A stretch of 24,674 nucleotides of DNA from Phlegmacium glaucopus. Lineage: Eukaryota; Basidiomycota; Agaricomycetes; Agaricales; Cortinariaceae. How positions within the stretch are numbered: position 1 is the stretch's first letter; every line of letters begins with the position of its first letter. The translations under genes were made by a program, and so were the position numbers. Under the pieces are notes generated by a model. It did no database searches, was not told the DNA's origin, and saw only the letters and a program-made list of their open reading frames with translations. Where the stretch lies: NCBI GenBank assembly GCA_015039465.1, contig MU130681.1:17075-41748 (forward strand). Reading direction: 5' to 3'. Below, one piece after another: positions 9,781-19,910 of the stretch.

Positions 9781-9980
9781 CTCATATTCCTATATCTTCT
9801 CATCCCAATAAACATACTAAGGAATACCCCACACAAATACCAAACAAAATTTTAAATTTTAAAAATACACCCTAAAAGGAGGATTGAAACAAAGAATCAC
9901 AACAGATCCAAAAAGACAGGTTATAGCTGTTCAAAATTAACACACAGAAAAAGACAATATATATCACATATTAGGACCTC

Positions 9981-10037
9981 AAAAAAGCGAAATTAGCACC
10001 CTAAGAACTACACAAAAGAACCCAAAAAAGCGAAATT
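9981..10037. repeat. AAAAAAGCGAAATT direct repeat
   Basis: The 14-base word occurs at 9981-9994 and 10024-10037, 43 bases apart, at the right edge of the G-poor tract. Confidence 0.6.
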
Positions 10038-10046
10038 TGTAGATGA

Positions 10047-10072
10047 TGTCACGATTTGTGACGTTCGTGACA
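10047..10072. repeat. TGTCACGA inverted repeat
   Basis: TGTCACGA (10047-10054) and its exact complement TCGTGACA (10065-10072) are separated by 10 bases; GTCAC/GTGAC words nest inside. TG...CA ends of this sort occur at fungal LTR termini, and the site coincides with the change from the G-poor tract to normal sequence, so it may mark an element border. Confidence 0.45.
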
Positions 10073-10151
10073 CTGGGCTAACAGTATAATGGGACGACGG
10101 TGTGGGAGCAGCTGACCAATATAAAAAGATTACAAATGCTTATAAATAAAT

Positions 10152-10279
10152 CCGATCATCAATGATACCCCCGAACTTCCCAGGCCGTTGTCGCATTCAC
10201 TATAGAGAGCATCAATGATAAAACCGATCATCATTGATACCCCCGACATTCCCAGGCGCGACGTCCCATTCTATATAGA
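10152..10279. repeat. 72-bp-period direct repeat with ATCAATGAT palindromes
   Basis: CCGATCATC...GATACCCCCGA...TTCCCAGGC is present at 10152-10207 and again at 10224-10279. ATCAATGAT at 10211-10219 pairs with ATCATTGAT at 10230-10238. TATA-like motifs (TATATAGATAAA near 10273, ATATATAATG near 10375) follow, so this may be upstream control sequence for a plus-strand gene. Confidence 0.5.
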
Positions 10280-10930
10280 TAAAATCCATGACTACTAGCC
10301 AGCAGTTTTTGCGTCTCCCATAGCCAGACCAATATTATCCTCTGTCTGTTTGGGAGAGAGATAGGGCGACAGCGATATATAATGGTCTGACTTCTCTAGC
10401 TCGACTCTATTCGGACATGCTACGACATGGCAACGCTATCTACGCTAGTACATCAACCTCGTCAGATCACGAAATACAAAAGTTTTAAAGTCGCATCAGT
10501 CTGGGTGCATATGCTTGTGGGTCCTGCCACTTCTGCTCCTCGTCTTTTCCCTCTTCCAGGGCTCCATTACAACCCTCCAGATCACTTGTGTGGCAAAGTT
10601 CGACACCGCTGTTGCTCTCTTTCAAGGTAAAATTGACTTCAAAGTTCGTTGGAAAGTATTAATCTATTGTATCGACAGACTACAGGACGACAGCTTAACC
10701 AGCGAGGACGAGACTCTTCACCGCCATGGCTACCTAGGACAGACGTAGCGCATGCATGCATGCCTCAAATATAGAAGGCTAAGGATTGGGCTGGAAGCCA
10801 GAGAGCGGGCTCTACGACACAAGGTGAGTACTGGGCTTTTCTGCTATCTAAATTGTAGTCTTACTTTTATTTCTTCGTCATAACAGCCTCAAATCGTAGC
10901 TACCTCCACGCTGATTAGTCACCTCATTTC
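10280..10930 (+). other. Possible 5' exons of a plus-strand gene, unresolved
   Basis: GT-AG pairs are visible: a 52-nt candidate intron from GTAAAATTG (about 10627) to CGACAG (about 10678), and one from GTGAGT (about 10824) to CATAACAG (about 10887). Open stretches between them are short, and no ATG-to-exon path stays open throughout. This part is absent from duplication unit 2. It may belong to gene B copy 1 or to another gene. Confidence 0.25.
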
Positions 10931-13150
10931 ATGATGAACCAGCCCCACGTTCAACCTTCCCGGGAGGCATTTTTCGTAGCACATGCCATGGTATTTACAG
11001 ACCTGCACTATTGCTACAACCCTCAGCAACTCGTCTATATCATTAGGGAGACAGAGAACGAGTTTTTTCTCTTCTTATTGGTTTAGTAACTCACGGTGTC
11101 GCATCTCTGGCTTTGCAACACTAGATGATGGCCGCTTGGCGTTCGATTGCTGCCATCCTCGATTCGAAATTGAGTCCTGCGATGTGCTCATTGAATTATG
11201 GGATTGGAGCTTGGAGTGGCAAGGGAGAACCGGTTGTGCAGAGGTGCATTAACAGGTGTTGAGCGTTGAAAGTTCGATGGAGAGTGTAAGTTACCGGCCT
11301 TCCTTGGATGAATAAATTTTGATATTCTGCTTAGCATCTAGATATAGTTCAATAGTTCTTTACGTGCATGTATGGCGTACGTGCCTTTTCTTTTTCTCCT
11401 CAGATTCCACTGCTTAAACTTTTCTGTTTGTTTTAGGTGGCTCGTGAATTTACCAACCCCTCCCTCATGTTGCCGCCAGGGATGTTCAAAGTTCTCATAA
11501 AATGTGCGGTAAGAGTATTCTCTCTGCCAGAAAGATACTCGTTAGATTTTGCCTGCAACTTCATTGTTCCTATTTTAGATTATTTAGGATGTTTTGTCTG
11601 TCTGTCTGAGGCCCGTATGTGTTTCTCTTTTGAACTTTGGCTTACAATTTTTATTTTAGATCTTTGATTCAAATCTGCAATCTGTGCCCCGCTCCCGATA
11701 CCTCAAGCGCTCACCCCACCTTGCATCATTGCCGTCACAATACCCAGTCGTAAATAACTAACGTCTGGCATACGTATGCGACCAATGAAATAGCTTAGCG
11801 AGGACACAGGCGTCGATAGGATTAGAGGTGCATGCAACGAGGACATGCTCCACTTGAAGGGGGGACAATTAGATGGGATCAGAGAACACGGTCCCTTTCG
11901 CCAGTCAAACCCCCCTCGCTACTCGAAAGTGTACTATAGCTCTTGCAAACGGAGGTGTGTACCTATTTACTGTCTATGTCACGTTATTCATGACATTGAC
12001 GCGTTCTAGACGAGCTCGACTTGTCATCTCTTCCTGTCACTCTAAAGGTAACCCTTCTCACGACCGTGTCTACTCCTATGTCAAAACTCCTAACTCTTGT
12101 TTTGTCAGATCTTGGAAGCTATGCGGACGTGTATCATTGAGCTCCAGGATGAATTGGCCCAACAGCCCAAACGAAACGTGCTCGAACGAGCATCGCGTCA
12201 ATGCAAGCTGCTGCCAAACCTTCTGCTGCATTGATTAAAATGGACGAAAAGAAAGGAAAGATGCAGGTCAAGGAGGTATTTGCTAGGTGCGATTTTTTTC
12301 TTCTTGAGATTTCCTGAGGACTATTCGTTCGCTCAACCCCTTTAAGCCGAAGAAGGAATGCAAATACGAAGCCGCCAAGTTCCAAGGCTCTCCCCAAGTC
12401 CATCAAAATCGATGAGGTGTATTCTGAGGCCCGAGTTTGACCTGCTGTTCAGCGGGAAAGGACTTTTGATCCATACACTTATTCATTTGGCAAGTCCCCG
12501 ATCATCCACTATTATGTTGATTTAGGAGCACATTGTTGATCACTTTGGTAGAATCCTCAAGCCCATATTGAGTCATTCTTCGGGGATGAACTCAAACCAT
12601 TGAAAGGCAACTCGTAGAGCAGGAGCGGTATGTGTCGATTCCTTCCATGTTGACGGTCCAGGCCATGGACTCATGGTATCAAAATGCCTCTCAAGCGAGG
12701 AAATGACGAGACTCAATCCGCCTGGCTCTGATGAGTGCAAGAAGAGGCCAATTGCCAATGTCGTCCGAGCCGCCGATCATCTCTGCCATTTCATCAAACT
12801 CGATCACAGACACGCTACTTATCGCAGGCATGTTGCGACCAATCCTTCACACTATCAACTTACTCTACTGTCCCTCGCGACTTAAAGTTGAAATTCAACC
12901 AATTGAATTTCTCTTCCGAGTCATCCATTATCCTCTCCATGCTATCCATCTATGTGCTAGGTAACAATATGTCGCCATGCTCGACGATTACTTTCATCTA
13001 GACAAGACTATCGGAAGCCGTTGCATCTCGTCTTTGGAAGACCAAGGGATACTTCAGAAGTTTCAAGTGTTTGTAGACTGATTCCTGTCAAATAGCCTAA
13101 GTATTATAATTCGTACTCGGAGAGATGTCATCGAAACAAGTAAAACATGA
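10931..13150 (+). pseudogene. Gene B, copy 1: multi-exon gene of unknown function, broken
   Basis: Found by comparing the two duplicate units. A first exon may be 10931-11080 (MMNQPHVQPSREAFFVAHAM...), joined in frame across a 44-nt intron to 11125 (MMAAWRSIAAI...). Further conserved pieces: 11437-11508 (VAREFTNPS...KCA, donor GTAAGAG); from 11660 (IFDSNLQSVPRSRY); 12010-12047 (DELDL...), between introns 11955-12009 and 12048-12108 with CTAAC before the acceptor; and from 12109 (TCIIELQDELAQQ). Later come DECKKRPIANVVRAADHLC, DDYFHLDKTIGSRC and a tail ending RRDVIETSKT at the stop 13148-13150. Several joins fail: a frameshift after ELAQQP, and changes of frame near 12370, 12450 and 12885. No family was recognised. 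It converges on gene A, whose stop is 95 bases beyond. Confidence 0.55.
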
Positions 13151-13160
13151 AATCCATTCT

Positions 13161-13166
13161 AATAAA
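13161..13166 (+). terminator. Poly(A) signal AATAAA after gene B copy 1
   Basis: AATAAA lies 11 bases after the inferred gene B stop and is conserved in unit 2 at the same distance. Confidence 0.4.
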
Positions 13167-13245
13167 TATGCATTCGATCCAGTTTCGCTAGAAAGTTCGA
13201 ACAAGTGGAAAATGTAGGGATAAAGAAGCTGGATGCGGACTAGTA

Positions 13246-16200
13246 TTACTCGGATGCTCCAGACTTTTGATCCATTTCAGAATATAATGGCATACCGTAG
13301 TGTTTTCCATCTTCATGAAGCAATTCTATGTCATGTAAAAAGTGGCCATGGTACTCGACTATTTCTCTAAACTGGATAACAATGTCATTCTGGATCCCTG
13401 GCTCAAACCAAAGGTGATCAGATTCAGAAGGACTGGGAATTGGATGGAGGGTAATATCATCAATCGTGAGTGGTGACTCGGATGAGGGGTTAAGTTGAAT
13501 TATGGTTGATCCTAGAGTGACTTCGAGAGGCGCATCTTGTTTGCCGGAATGTTTGAGTCTCAGTACAAGACTTTGGCCAGATGTTGGGGCGATGAATGAG
13601 ATTAAAACTTTTGCATTACCTCCAAGCCTACCTGGGTTAGAACGCACGTCATAGCCGCCAGCGTCCGTGAAAATATATGTTGAAAAAGAGTCCAACTTGA
13701 GTCGAATCTTTTTCGCGAACGTGATTAAATCATTATTGGGAGATTTGATAAATAGGGAATCACGGTGGATGACAGGTAGAGGTTCAGACCAACCCCGAGA
13801 TATCGAAGTCACCCATGGTAAATCACAAATGGTAGCCTCAATACAGTTGACAGGGAACTGAAAACTGAAAGTGATGTGGGTGGTGTTTTTGTTTCCTTTC
13901 AGAGCATGCGAGTAGATTTCAGGTGGTGCACTATTATGATATATGTTGAGATTGAGCCACTTCGACCGAGAGTACCTGCAATCGAAAAGAATATCGTCAT
14001 CCCAAAATTGATCGAACCGTCCCAATTCAGATCCACGTTTCAAACGGAATTTGACATCCTCGAGCTCGTTTTCAATTCGTAGATCGATCTCATCAAGAAA
14101 TTCGGTATTGGTGATCAGGTCAAGACCTTCGATCTCTGAATTCGGTGTTTCAATCCCTTCAAAAAATTGGCCGATATACGACGCCCACAGGGTATGAACC
14201 TTTTCTCTGATATAATCCCAACCTTTATCTTTGTCGAGGTCGGCCAACCTTTTCTCAGCTGTGCGCATCTGGAGATTGAGTCTCTTCCAGCAATTGGCCC
14301 TCCACTCCCTCGTCAATCTTTCTCTCTCTTCCAGTCGATCATTACCAATCTGGTCCAGAAAAGCTTTCAATTTTTTCCAGAAAAGCTGTTCCCATTCCTT
14401 CACTTCGTATAACAGCAACAGCTCCATAACGTACTGTCCCACAAACAACAGAGCAGGCTCCATCGCTCCCTGTTGTAATGTTGTTGAAGGCTTCTTGTTA
14501 ACTGCTTGCTTGTCAACTCGATATTCTACTCCCATTTCGCCTTGGAACCTCTCCTTCACAGCTTTGGTTATCATTTCCATTCTCCGTGCAGTCCACTTGA
14601 CACGTTTCTCATCCAGCAGCCGTCGCTCTCTTTCAATTGACGAGTGGCTGAAATAATCAGACATAAGTAAAGATTCTTCGTTTCGCTCCTTCTCCTTCCC
14701 TTTCTCAACAGCCGTTATCCAATCATCTCCATTTTTTCCCTCCCTTAATCTCCGGTGCGCACTGATGGTATCCTCCACTTTCATTGTCCAGCTGTTCTCT
14801 ATAGTATATGCTTTGCTTACATCGGCAGCTCCTAGTCGATACTGGATGTGCTCTAAGATCGATTGATGATGTTTTCGAAGTGAATCCACGTTATTGCTAT
14901 CGCTGCATACTGGGTCGGTTTTGGGATCGATGTTGGCCTGAATTTCCACTTCAAGCAGAAGGTGTCCGACATCAATGAGGGGCGCATGGGAATTTGTCGA
15001 GTAGAAAGTGTCGATTTCGTTGTCTCGGGTGTAAACTCGTGTCGTACGCTCCTTGTGATCAAAAACCGTGATATATAGAATTCTTTCTCCGAGTTTGTGC
15101 TTCTCCACATTCTCAGGCTCCTCGTCCTCATCCTCATTCTCACTGTCCCCATCTGCAGGTACACTCCTTGTGGATGTGCGTTTCCGAGTCAAAGTATAAT
15201 AAAGCGAAAGGTCAGGGCTGCTGAATGGCTCAATGAGCCCAGCAAACGACGTGATAATCTTCAGAAACTCTCGCGCTCGGGTGAGAGGGAGCACCCCGTA
15301 TGTTAAGATTTCGTCGTTGTCTTTGTTGCAAGTGGGAAGAGGTTCATGTTCGTCCAGCTCCAGAATAATCTCCAGCGAAGGCGCGTCGTCCCTCTTCGGA
15401 TTCCAAGCCCAAATACCCAATCGCATTACGGAAAGCCCAGCTTCCAAGCAGAGCCAACTAACAGGACCGATTTTCGATATCGAATTCTGAACAACGCTAA
15501 AACATCCAACATATCCCACAACAGAGGCTAGGAGACCGATAAGGAGGAGAAATAGCAACAGCCATGTGTGTGCATCTACTTGATGTTTCTTCGTGTCGCG
15601 AGGCTCAACGGCAGCCTCGACATCTGTATTAGGCGGTTGGTCTCGTTTGACAAGGTATTGGTCGGAAAGAGTGGTTATTCGTCGTTGTATAAGTAGCTGA
15701 ATGAGCGTGGCTGTGATGAAGCCTCCAGTAGCACGCAGGACTGGGAACGCCCATCGTGTACTTTTATGCAGGTTGTTGGGGGCACCCAGATTTATATAGA
15801 TATATGGAGTGATACTGAAAGCACATAGGAGCGCTGTCGTGGCCATCATCTTGACGTTCCAAGCAGCAAACTTGTGCGATACCCCAGTTATCCGGGTTTT
15901 ATCAATGTTGAGTTCATTGATCAATTCATCCATTCGAGTCTCGATGATGTAGCGTCCTTTGTTCCCCCCTTTACCAGTGTCAACCATTATCAACGAAAGA
16001 TTCTCTCCCTGCGGCTCGAATCCCATATTCCCAAGTATCTTTGCCCCTTCAATATCCCCGAACGAGAAACAAGCGACCAATGTCTTGAATCCCGCTCTGA
16101 CCATCCCCAGACTTCCGAAGATAGACATAGGCGTTGCTGCTGCGTAAAAATATCCTCGTGTGAGTGCTGAGCTGACTTGGATTTCGCATTGCTCTGTCCC

Positions 16201-16278
16201 GAGAAGTGGTAGAATCGCTGCAATATCTTGTATTCCGCCTGTGAGAGTCGCTCCGATTCCTCCACTACTGGATGACAT
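13246..16278 (-). CDS. Gene A, copy 1: large membrane-anchored protein of unknown function
   Basis: An uninterrupted 1010-aa ORF without introns. An in-frame ATG at 16386 would add 36 residues, but copy 2 starts at the equivalent of 16278 (MSSS...GGIG) and the extra stretch is outside the conserved unit, so I use 16278. Order of regions: N-terminal conserved block with GGIQDIAAILPLLGTEQC; a hydrophobic stretch at about 45-70; probable membrane helices at about 145-165, 177-197, 238-263 and 271-292; an acidic linker about 376-392 (short here, DEDEEPEN); a charged, helical, Lys/Glu/Arg-rich middle about 510-760; and a beta-rich C-terminal region with DAGGYDVRS, VLRLKHSGKQDAP and HDIEL. I recall similar N-termini in agaricomycete hypothetical proteins but no named family or function. 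A membrane-anchored cytoplasmic scaffold or receptor-like role is speculation. Confidence 0.85.
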   Translation of the reverse strand: MSSSSGGIGATLTGGIQDIAAILPLLGTEQCEIQVSSALTRGYFYAAATPMSIFGSLGMVRAGFKTLVACFSFGDIEGAKILGNMGFEPQGENLSLIMVDTGKGGNKGRYIIETRMDELINELNIDKTRITGVSHKFAAWNVKMMATTALLCAFSITPYIYINLGAPNNLHKSTRWAFPVLRATGGFITATLIQLLIQRRITTLSDQYLVKRDQPPNTDVEAAVEPRDTKKHQVDAHTWLLLFLLLIGLLASVVGYVGCFSVVQNSISKIGPVSWLCLEAGLSVMRLGIWAWNPKRDDAPSLEIILELDEHEPLPTCNKDNDEILTYGVLPLTRAREFLKIITSFAGLIEPFSSPDLSLYYTLTRKRTSTRSVPADGDSENEDEDEEPENVEKHKLGERILYITVFDHKERTTRVYTRDNEIDTFYSTNSHAPLIDVGHLLLEVEIQANIDPKTDPVCSDSNNVDSLRKHHQSILEHIQYRLGAADVSKAYTIENSWTMKVEDTISAHRRLREGKNGDDWITAVEKGKEKERNEESLLMSDYFSHSSIERERRLLDEKRVKWTARRMEMITKAVKERFQGEMGVEYRVDKQAVNKKPSTTLQQGAMEPALLFVGQYVMELLLLYEVKEWEQLFWKKLKAFLDQIGNDRLEERERLTREWRANCWKRLNLQMRTAEKRLADLDKDKGWDYIREKVHTLWASYIGQFFEGIETPNSEIEGLDLITNTEFLDEIDLRIENELEDVKFRLKRGSELGRFDQFWDDDILFDCRYSRSKWLNLNIYHNSAPPEIYSHALKGNKNTTHITFSFQFPVNCIEATICDLPWVTSISRGWSEPLPVIHRDSLFIKSPNNDLITFAKKIRLKLDSFSTYIFTDAGGYDVRSNPGRLGGNAKVLISFIAPTSGQSLVLRLKHSGKQDAPLEVTLGSTIIQLNPSSESPLTIDDITLHPIPSPSESDHLWFEPGIQNDIVIQFREIVEYHGHFLHDIELLHEDGKHYGMPLYSEMDQKSGASE

Positions 16279-16302
16279 GGCCTCACGATGAAAGATGTAT
16301 GG

Positions 16303-16619
16303 TCGTAGGAGTTCTTGATGAAGAATGGCGTAATAGATCGCGAGAAAGGTGTATTTGGTACAATGTTCGACATGCCTCGAGGCCACCTAGGGTAGTACCT
16401 GGGTACCATGCACAATGTCAATCTATTATTATAATGAATGTTATTTTTGTCACGATTGACATACCAAAGTGAATTATAAAAATAACGACTGTGCACAAGT
16501 CAGATTCGATGAATTGAAAATACACAGTTTAATTTGCTCAATTCGTTATCAACACATGGCTGGGACTAAGAACATCAGAACGAAAGAATTCACAGACTTG
16601 AATGAAAAAGGTGAATTTT
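16303..16619. other. Spacer between duplication units, no feature seen
   Basis: AT-rich sequence immediately upstream of gene A copy 1. It is unrelated to the sequence upstream of copy 2, and there is no clear TATA box at the position where copy 2 has one. It must contain whatever promoter copy 1 uses. Confidence 0.4.
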
Positions 16620-16843
16620 AAAGAGAGTTTAGTTTTCGTATTGGAGGCGGGCGTTCTCGTGTATTAAGCGCGCGCGCGACGAGGACAATAAAGAAATAAA
16701 GAACGAAAATAACAAATATATACCTGGCTAGCAGTGGCTTGGGGGATGCTGGTGAAGAAGTATATGGATGAACCAAAAATCCCACGAAGCTCCAGGGCCA
16801 AGGGCCGATGCGGCGCTGGAGGCTAACCCCCAAGCCACCCAGA

Positions 16844-16861
16844 CGACGGACAACGCCATCG
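16844..16861 (-). repeat. Stem-loop downstream of the YR pseudogene
   Basis: CGATGG and CCGTCG (minus strand) pair around CGTTGT, at the same relative place as the 1393-1415 hairpin but with a different stem sequence. Confidence 0.4.
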
Positions 16862-16904
16862 GCGAACCCCCAAAGTCAGACCAGGTGCCTTAGATACCTC
16901 GTTT

Positions 16905-17480
16905 GTATTGGCGAGAGGGTGGCTGCTAAGTTCCGAAGGTGGTTGGAGGGCAAGTTCGTTAGGCGAACGCCAGTATCTGTGAAAGGAATCCGAAGACCAT
17001 CTCTGCTTATGGCTTTGACGACCCGTGAAGAGGAATTCCGTGGTGCCGCCAATACGGAAACTGTGTCCCGTTATATGTGGGTAGGGCATTCGACGTGGCT
17101 TCTTGATCTAGGGTAACGTGATTGACGGCCTTCAGAATGTACCATATCCGGGTGCTCCCTTTCCAGTCTAAGTTGTGCGCGATGTGCCATGCCTTGAAAG
17201 ATGAGATGAGATTCTGGACTGTGCTACCCGAGTGGCATCCGACACTTGACACAGCGAAAGCGTATAATATGTATTTGTTTGCTGGAAATCTCAGGTGGTC
17301 TGGGACCTGTTCTGAACCGCAGAACGTTATGAATTCTTGAAGAGATTTAGAATATTTGCTGATGGTTGATTTGGCGCAAACGGTATGCAGTGCTTTGTCA
17401 ATCTTCTGTTTGACATGGGCTGATAAACGGAGGTTGGCGTCGTCGATGGATTTGAGATGGCTTGTAGTCCTAAACAAGGC
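16905..17480 (-). pseudogene. YR integrase pseudogene with internal deletion
   Basis: The N-terminal part (about 17480-17105) aligns with the intact integrase: CAKSTISKYSKSLQEF, SEQVPDHLRFP, KAWHIAHNLDWKGS and WYILKAVNHV. It then jumps, with a frame change, to the C-terminal part beginning ITGHSFRIGGTTEF (from about 17089) and including SDSFHRYW. About 150 residues are missing, among them the first catalytic Arg and the Lys; HxxR and a Tyr in the HRYW context remain. There is no ATG at the head of the frame. It cannot encode an active enzyme. Confidence 0.85.
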
Positions 17481-17777
17481 AGGGTGTGTGGATTACGGCG
17501 CTGGGATGCAGACAAAGCGTGATAAAAACAAAACCCGAAATAGCCAAGAAACGACAACTTCAACTTAAAAGTCGGAACTGAGTTAGTTGGGTGAGCATAA
17601 TGTGCTGCTTAATGATACATCGAGAGTTGAAAAGTTGAAGAGAAAAGAAAGACATACCAATGAAGCCAAGATAGCAACTTGAACGTTTGAACGTTGAACG
17701 GCGAAGGTTTGTTTATTGCATGTAAGCATGAGGTAAGCATGCCGCTTGTGCGGAGCTGAATCCATTCAAACTCCAAC
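17481..17777. other. Spacer left of duplication unit 2
   Basis: No supportable gene. It replaces the possible upstream exons present before unit 1, so gene B copy 2 lacks the candidate first exon 10931-11080. Confidence 0.4.
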
Positions 17778-19823
17778 ATGACCGCTTGGCTCTCGATTGC
17801 TGCCATCTTCGATTCGAAATTGAGTCCTGCGATGTGCTCATTGAATTATGGGCTTGGTGCTTGGAGTTAGAATGGAGAAGCGGTTGTGCAGAGGTGCATT
17901 AAATAATTAACAGTGTTGAGCGTTGCAAGTTTCTTTATGTGCATGTATAGCGTACGTGCCTTTCTCTTTCTCCTCAGATTCTACTGCTTAAACTTTTCTG
18001 TTTGTTTTAGGTGGTTCGTGAATTTACCAACCCTCCCTCATGTTGCAGCCAGGGATGTTTGAAGTTCATAAAATGTACGATATAAAGTTACTCTCTCTGC
18101 CAGAAAGATACTCGTTAGATTTTGCCTGCAGCTTCATTGTTCCTATTTTGGATTCTTTAGGATGTTGGAGTCTAATTTGCGTAGAAATTTTAGGTGTCTT
18201 GTCTGCCTCTCTGAGGCCCGTATGTATTTTCGTTCTCTCTTTTGAACTTTAGTTTACAATTTTTATTTTAGATCCTTGATTCAAATCTGCAATGTTTACC
18301 TCGCTCTCGATACCCTCAACTTCAAGCGCTCACTCCACCTTGCATCTTTGCCATGACAACACCCAGTCGTAGATGACTAAGATCCACAATTCCAGACTTG
18401 CCCTTAGATTTCGTCTAGCATACGTATGCAGCGAATGAAATAGCTTAGCGAGGACACAGGCGTCGATAGGACAGTTAGAGCTGCACGCAACGAAGACATG
18501 CTCCACTTGAAGGGGGCACAATTACAGAACACGGCCCCGCTTCCCTAGTCGACCATTGCCGCTATCGAGAAAGGAAAGAGCGTACTTTAGCTCTTGCAAA
18601 TGGAGGTGTGTACCTATTTAATGTCTATGTCACGTTAATCATGATATCGACGCGTTCTAGATGAGCTCGACTTATTGTCATCTCTTCTCGTCACTCTAGA
18701 GGTAACCCTTCTCACGACCCGATGTCAAAACCCTAACTCTTGTTTTCTCAGATCTCGGAAGCTACGCGGACGTGCATCATTGAGCTCGAGGATGAGCTAG
18801 CCCAACAGCCCCCAACGAAACGTGCTCGAACGAGCGTCGCACCAAGCGCGCCTGCCGCGTCAATGCCAGCTGCTGCTAGACCCTCTGCTGCATCAGATTG
18901 GGATGAACGAAAAGAAGAGAAAGATGCAGGTCAAGAAGGTATTTAAATAGGTGCGACTTTCTCTCTCTCTTGAGATTTCCTGCTCAGAGGACTGTTCATT
19001 CACTTTCGCTCAACCCTTTTAAGCTGAAGAAGGAATGTAAATCCGACGCCGTCAAGTTCCAAGGCTCTACCAAAGTCCATCAAAATCGATAAGGTGTATT
19101 CTGAGGCCGAGTTTGATCTGCTGTTCAACGGGAAATGACTTTTGATCCATACAATTATTCATTTCGCAAGTCCCCGATCATTCACCATTATGTTGATTTA
19201 GGAGCACATTGTTGATCACTCTGGTAGAATCCCCAAGCCGGTATTGAGTCATTCTTCGGGGACGAACTCAAACCATTGAAAGGCAACTGGTGGAGCAGGA
19301 TGGTGCATTTCGATCCCTTCCATGTTAACGGTCCAGGCCATAGACTCATGGTATCAAATGCCTATCGATCGAGGAAACGACAAGACTCGATCCACCTGGC
19401 TTTGATGAGTGCAAGAAGAGGCCGATTGCCAATGTCATCCGAGTTGTCGATTATCTCTGCTGTTTCATCGACCCCGATCGATGCTACTTATCGCAGGCAT
19501 GTTGCGACCAATCCTTCACATCGTCAACTGATTCTACTGTCCCTGGCGACTTTGAGTTGAAATTTAGCCAAATTGAACTCCTCTTCCAAGTCATCTAGTA
19601 TCTTCCCTCATTTCTCCATGCAATTCATCTGTGTGCTACGCAAGAACTTTTTACAATATGTCGCCATGCTCAATGATTACTTTCATCTAGACAAGACTAT
19701 CGGAAGTCTTTGCATCTCGTCCTTGAAGACCAAGGGATAATTCAGAAGTTTCAAGTATTTGTACACCGGTTCCTGTAAATTATTCGTACTTGGAGATATG
19801 TCATCGAAACAAGTAAAACATGA
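17778..19823 (+). pseudogene. Gene B, copy 2: broken duplicate
   Basis: Begins MTAWLSIAAIFDSKLSPAM at 17778 but meets TAG within about 30 codons, where copy 1 reads SGKG. The splice donor after the exon matching 11437-11508 is lost (ATATAAAG instead of GTAAGAG). Introns 18606-18660 and 18702-18751 match copy 1 and give a continuous frame ...LALANGDELDL... then ISEATRTCIIELEDELAQQ, continuing to the donor at 18939 with an Ala/Pro-rich segment that copy 1 has partly deleted. Later pieces include KSIKIDKVYSEAEFDLLF, DECKKRPIANVIRVVDYLC, FELKFSQIELLFQVI, NDYFHLDKTIG and a tail ending RYVIETSKT at 19821-19823. Function unknown; probably not producing the full protein. Confidence 0.5.
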
Positions 19824-19833
19824 AATTCATATT

Positions 19834-19839
19834 AATAAA
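19834..19839 (+). terminator. Poly(A) signal AATAAA after gene B copy 2
   Basis: AATAAA 11 bases after the inferred stop, conserved with unit 1. Confidence 0.4.
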
Positions 19840-19910
19840 TATACATTCGATCCAGTTTTGCTAGAAAACTCGAAGTGGGAAAATGTATGGATAAAGAAGC
19901 CGAATGTGGA

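Larger units (their letters stand above)
8104..10046. other. G-poor, pyrimidine/A-rich non-coding tract
   Basis: The plus strand is very poor in G across most of 8200-9950, consisting of TCATC, CCATC and ACTC words. Apparent ORFs, such as the one from 8998, are low-complexity by-products. Nothing coding is supported. Together with the hairpins and minisatellite it may be the interior of one non-autonomous element. Confidence 0.5.
11125..16302. repeat. Segmental duplication, unit 1 (gene B + gene A)
   Basis: Colinear with 17778-23076 in the same orientation, from the CCGCTTGG...TCGATTGCTGCC word at the left to CATCTTTCATCG just upstream of the gene A start at the right. Offsets between equivalent positions stay between about 6650 and 6773, the last increase being mostly the acidic-repeat expansion in unit 2. 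Confidence 0.93.
16620..17480 (-). mobile_element. Decayed YR element between the duplication units
   Basis: Minus-strand element with a broken YR integrase (about 17480-16905) followed by the same downstream sequence as the element at the window's left end: the hairpin, TTGGGGGTTAGCC, CATCGGCCCTT, a TATATA motif near 16717 and terminal AATACACGAGA near 16660. A CG dinucleotide run lies next to that terminus. The start of the element is not defined. Confidence 0.7.

Noticed and set aside
10515..10748. Secreted-looking small protein beginning with a hydrophobic stretch
   Set aside because: The start codon would be TTG, and the frame runs through a plausible 52-nt GT-AG intron.
13667..15531. 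Plus-strand ORFs inside the gene A copies
   Set aside because: Antisense shadows of a conserved long coding frame.
16279..16386. 36-residue N-terminal extension of gene A copy 1
   Set aside because: Copy 2 has no equivalent, homology between units fades within about 25 bases upstream, and the conserved MSSS start is at 16278.
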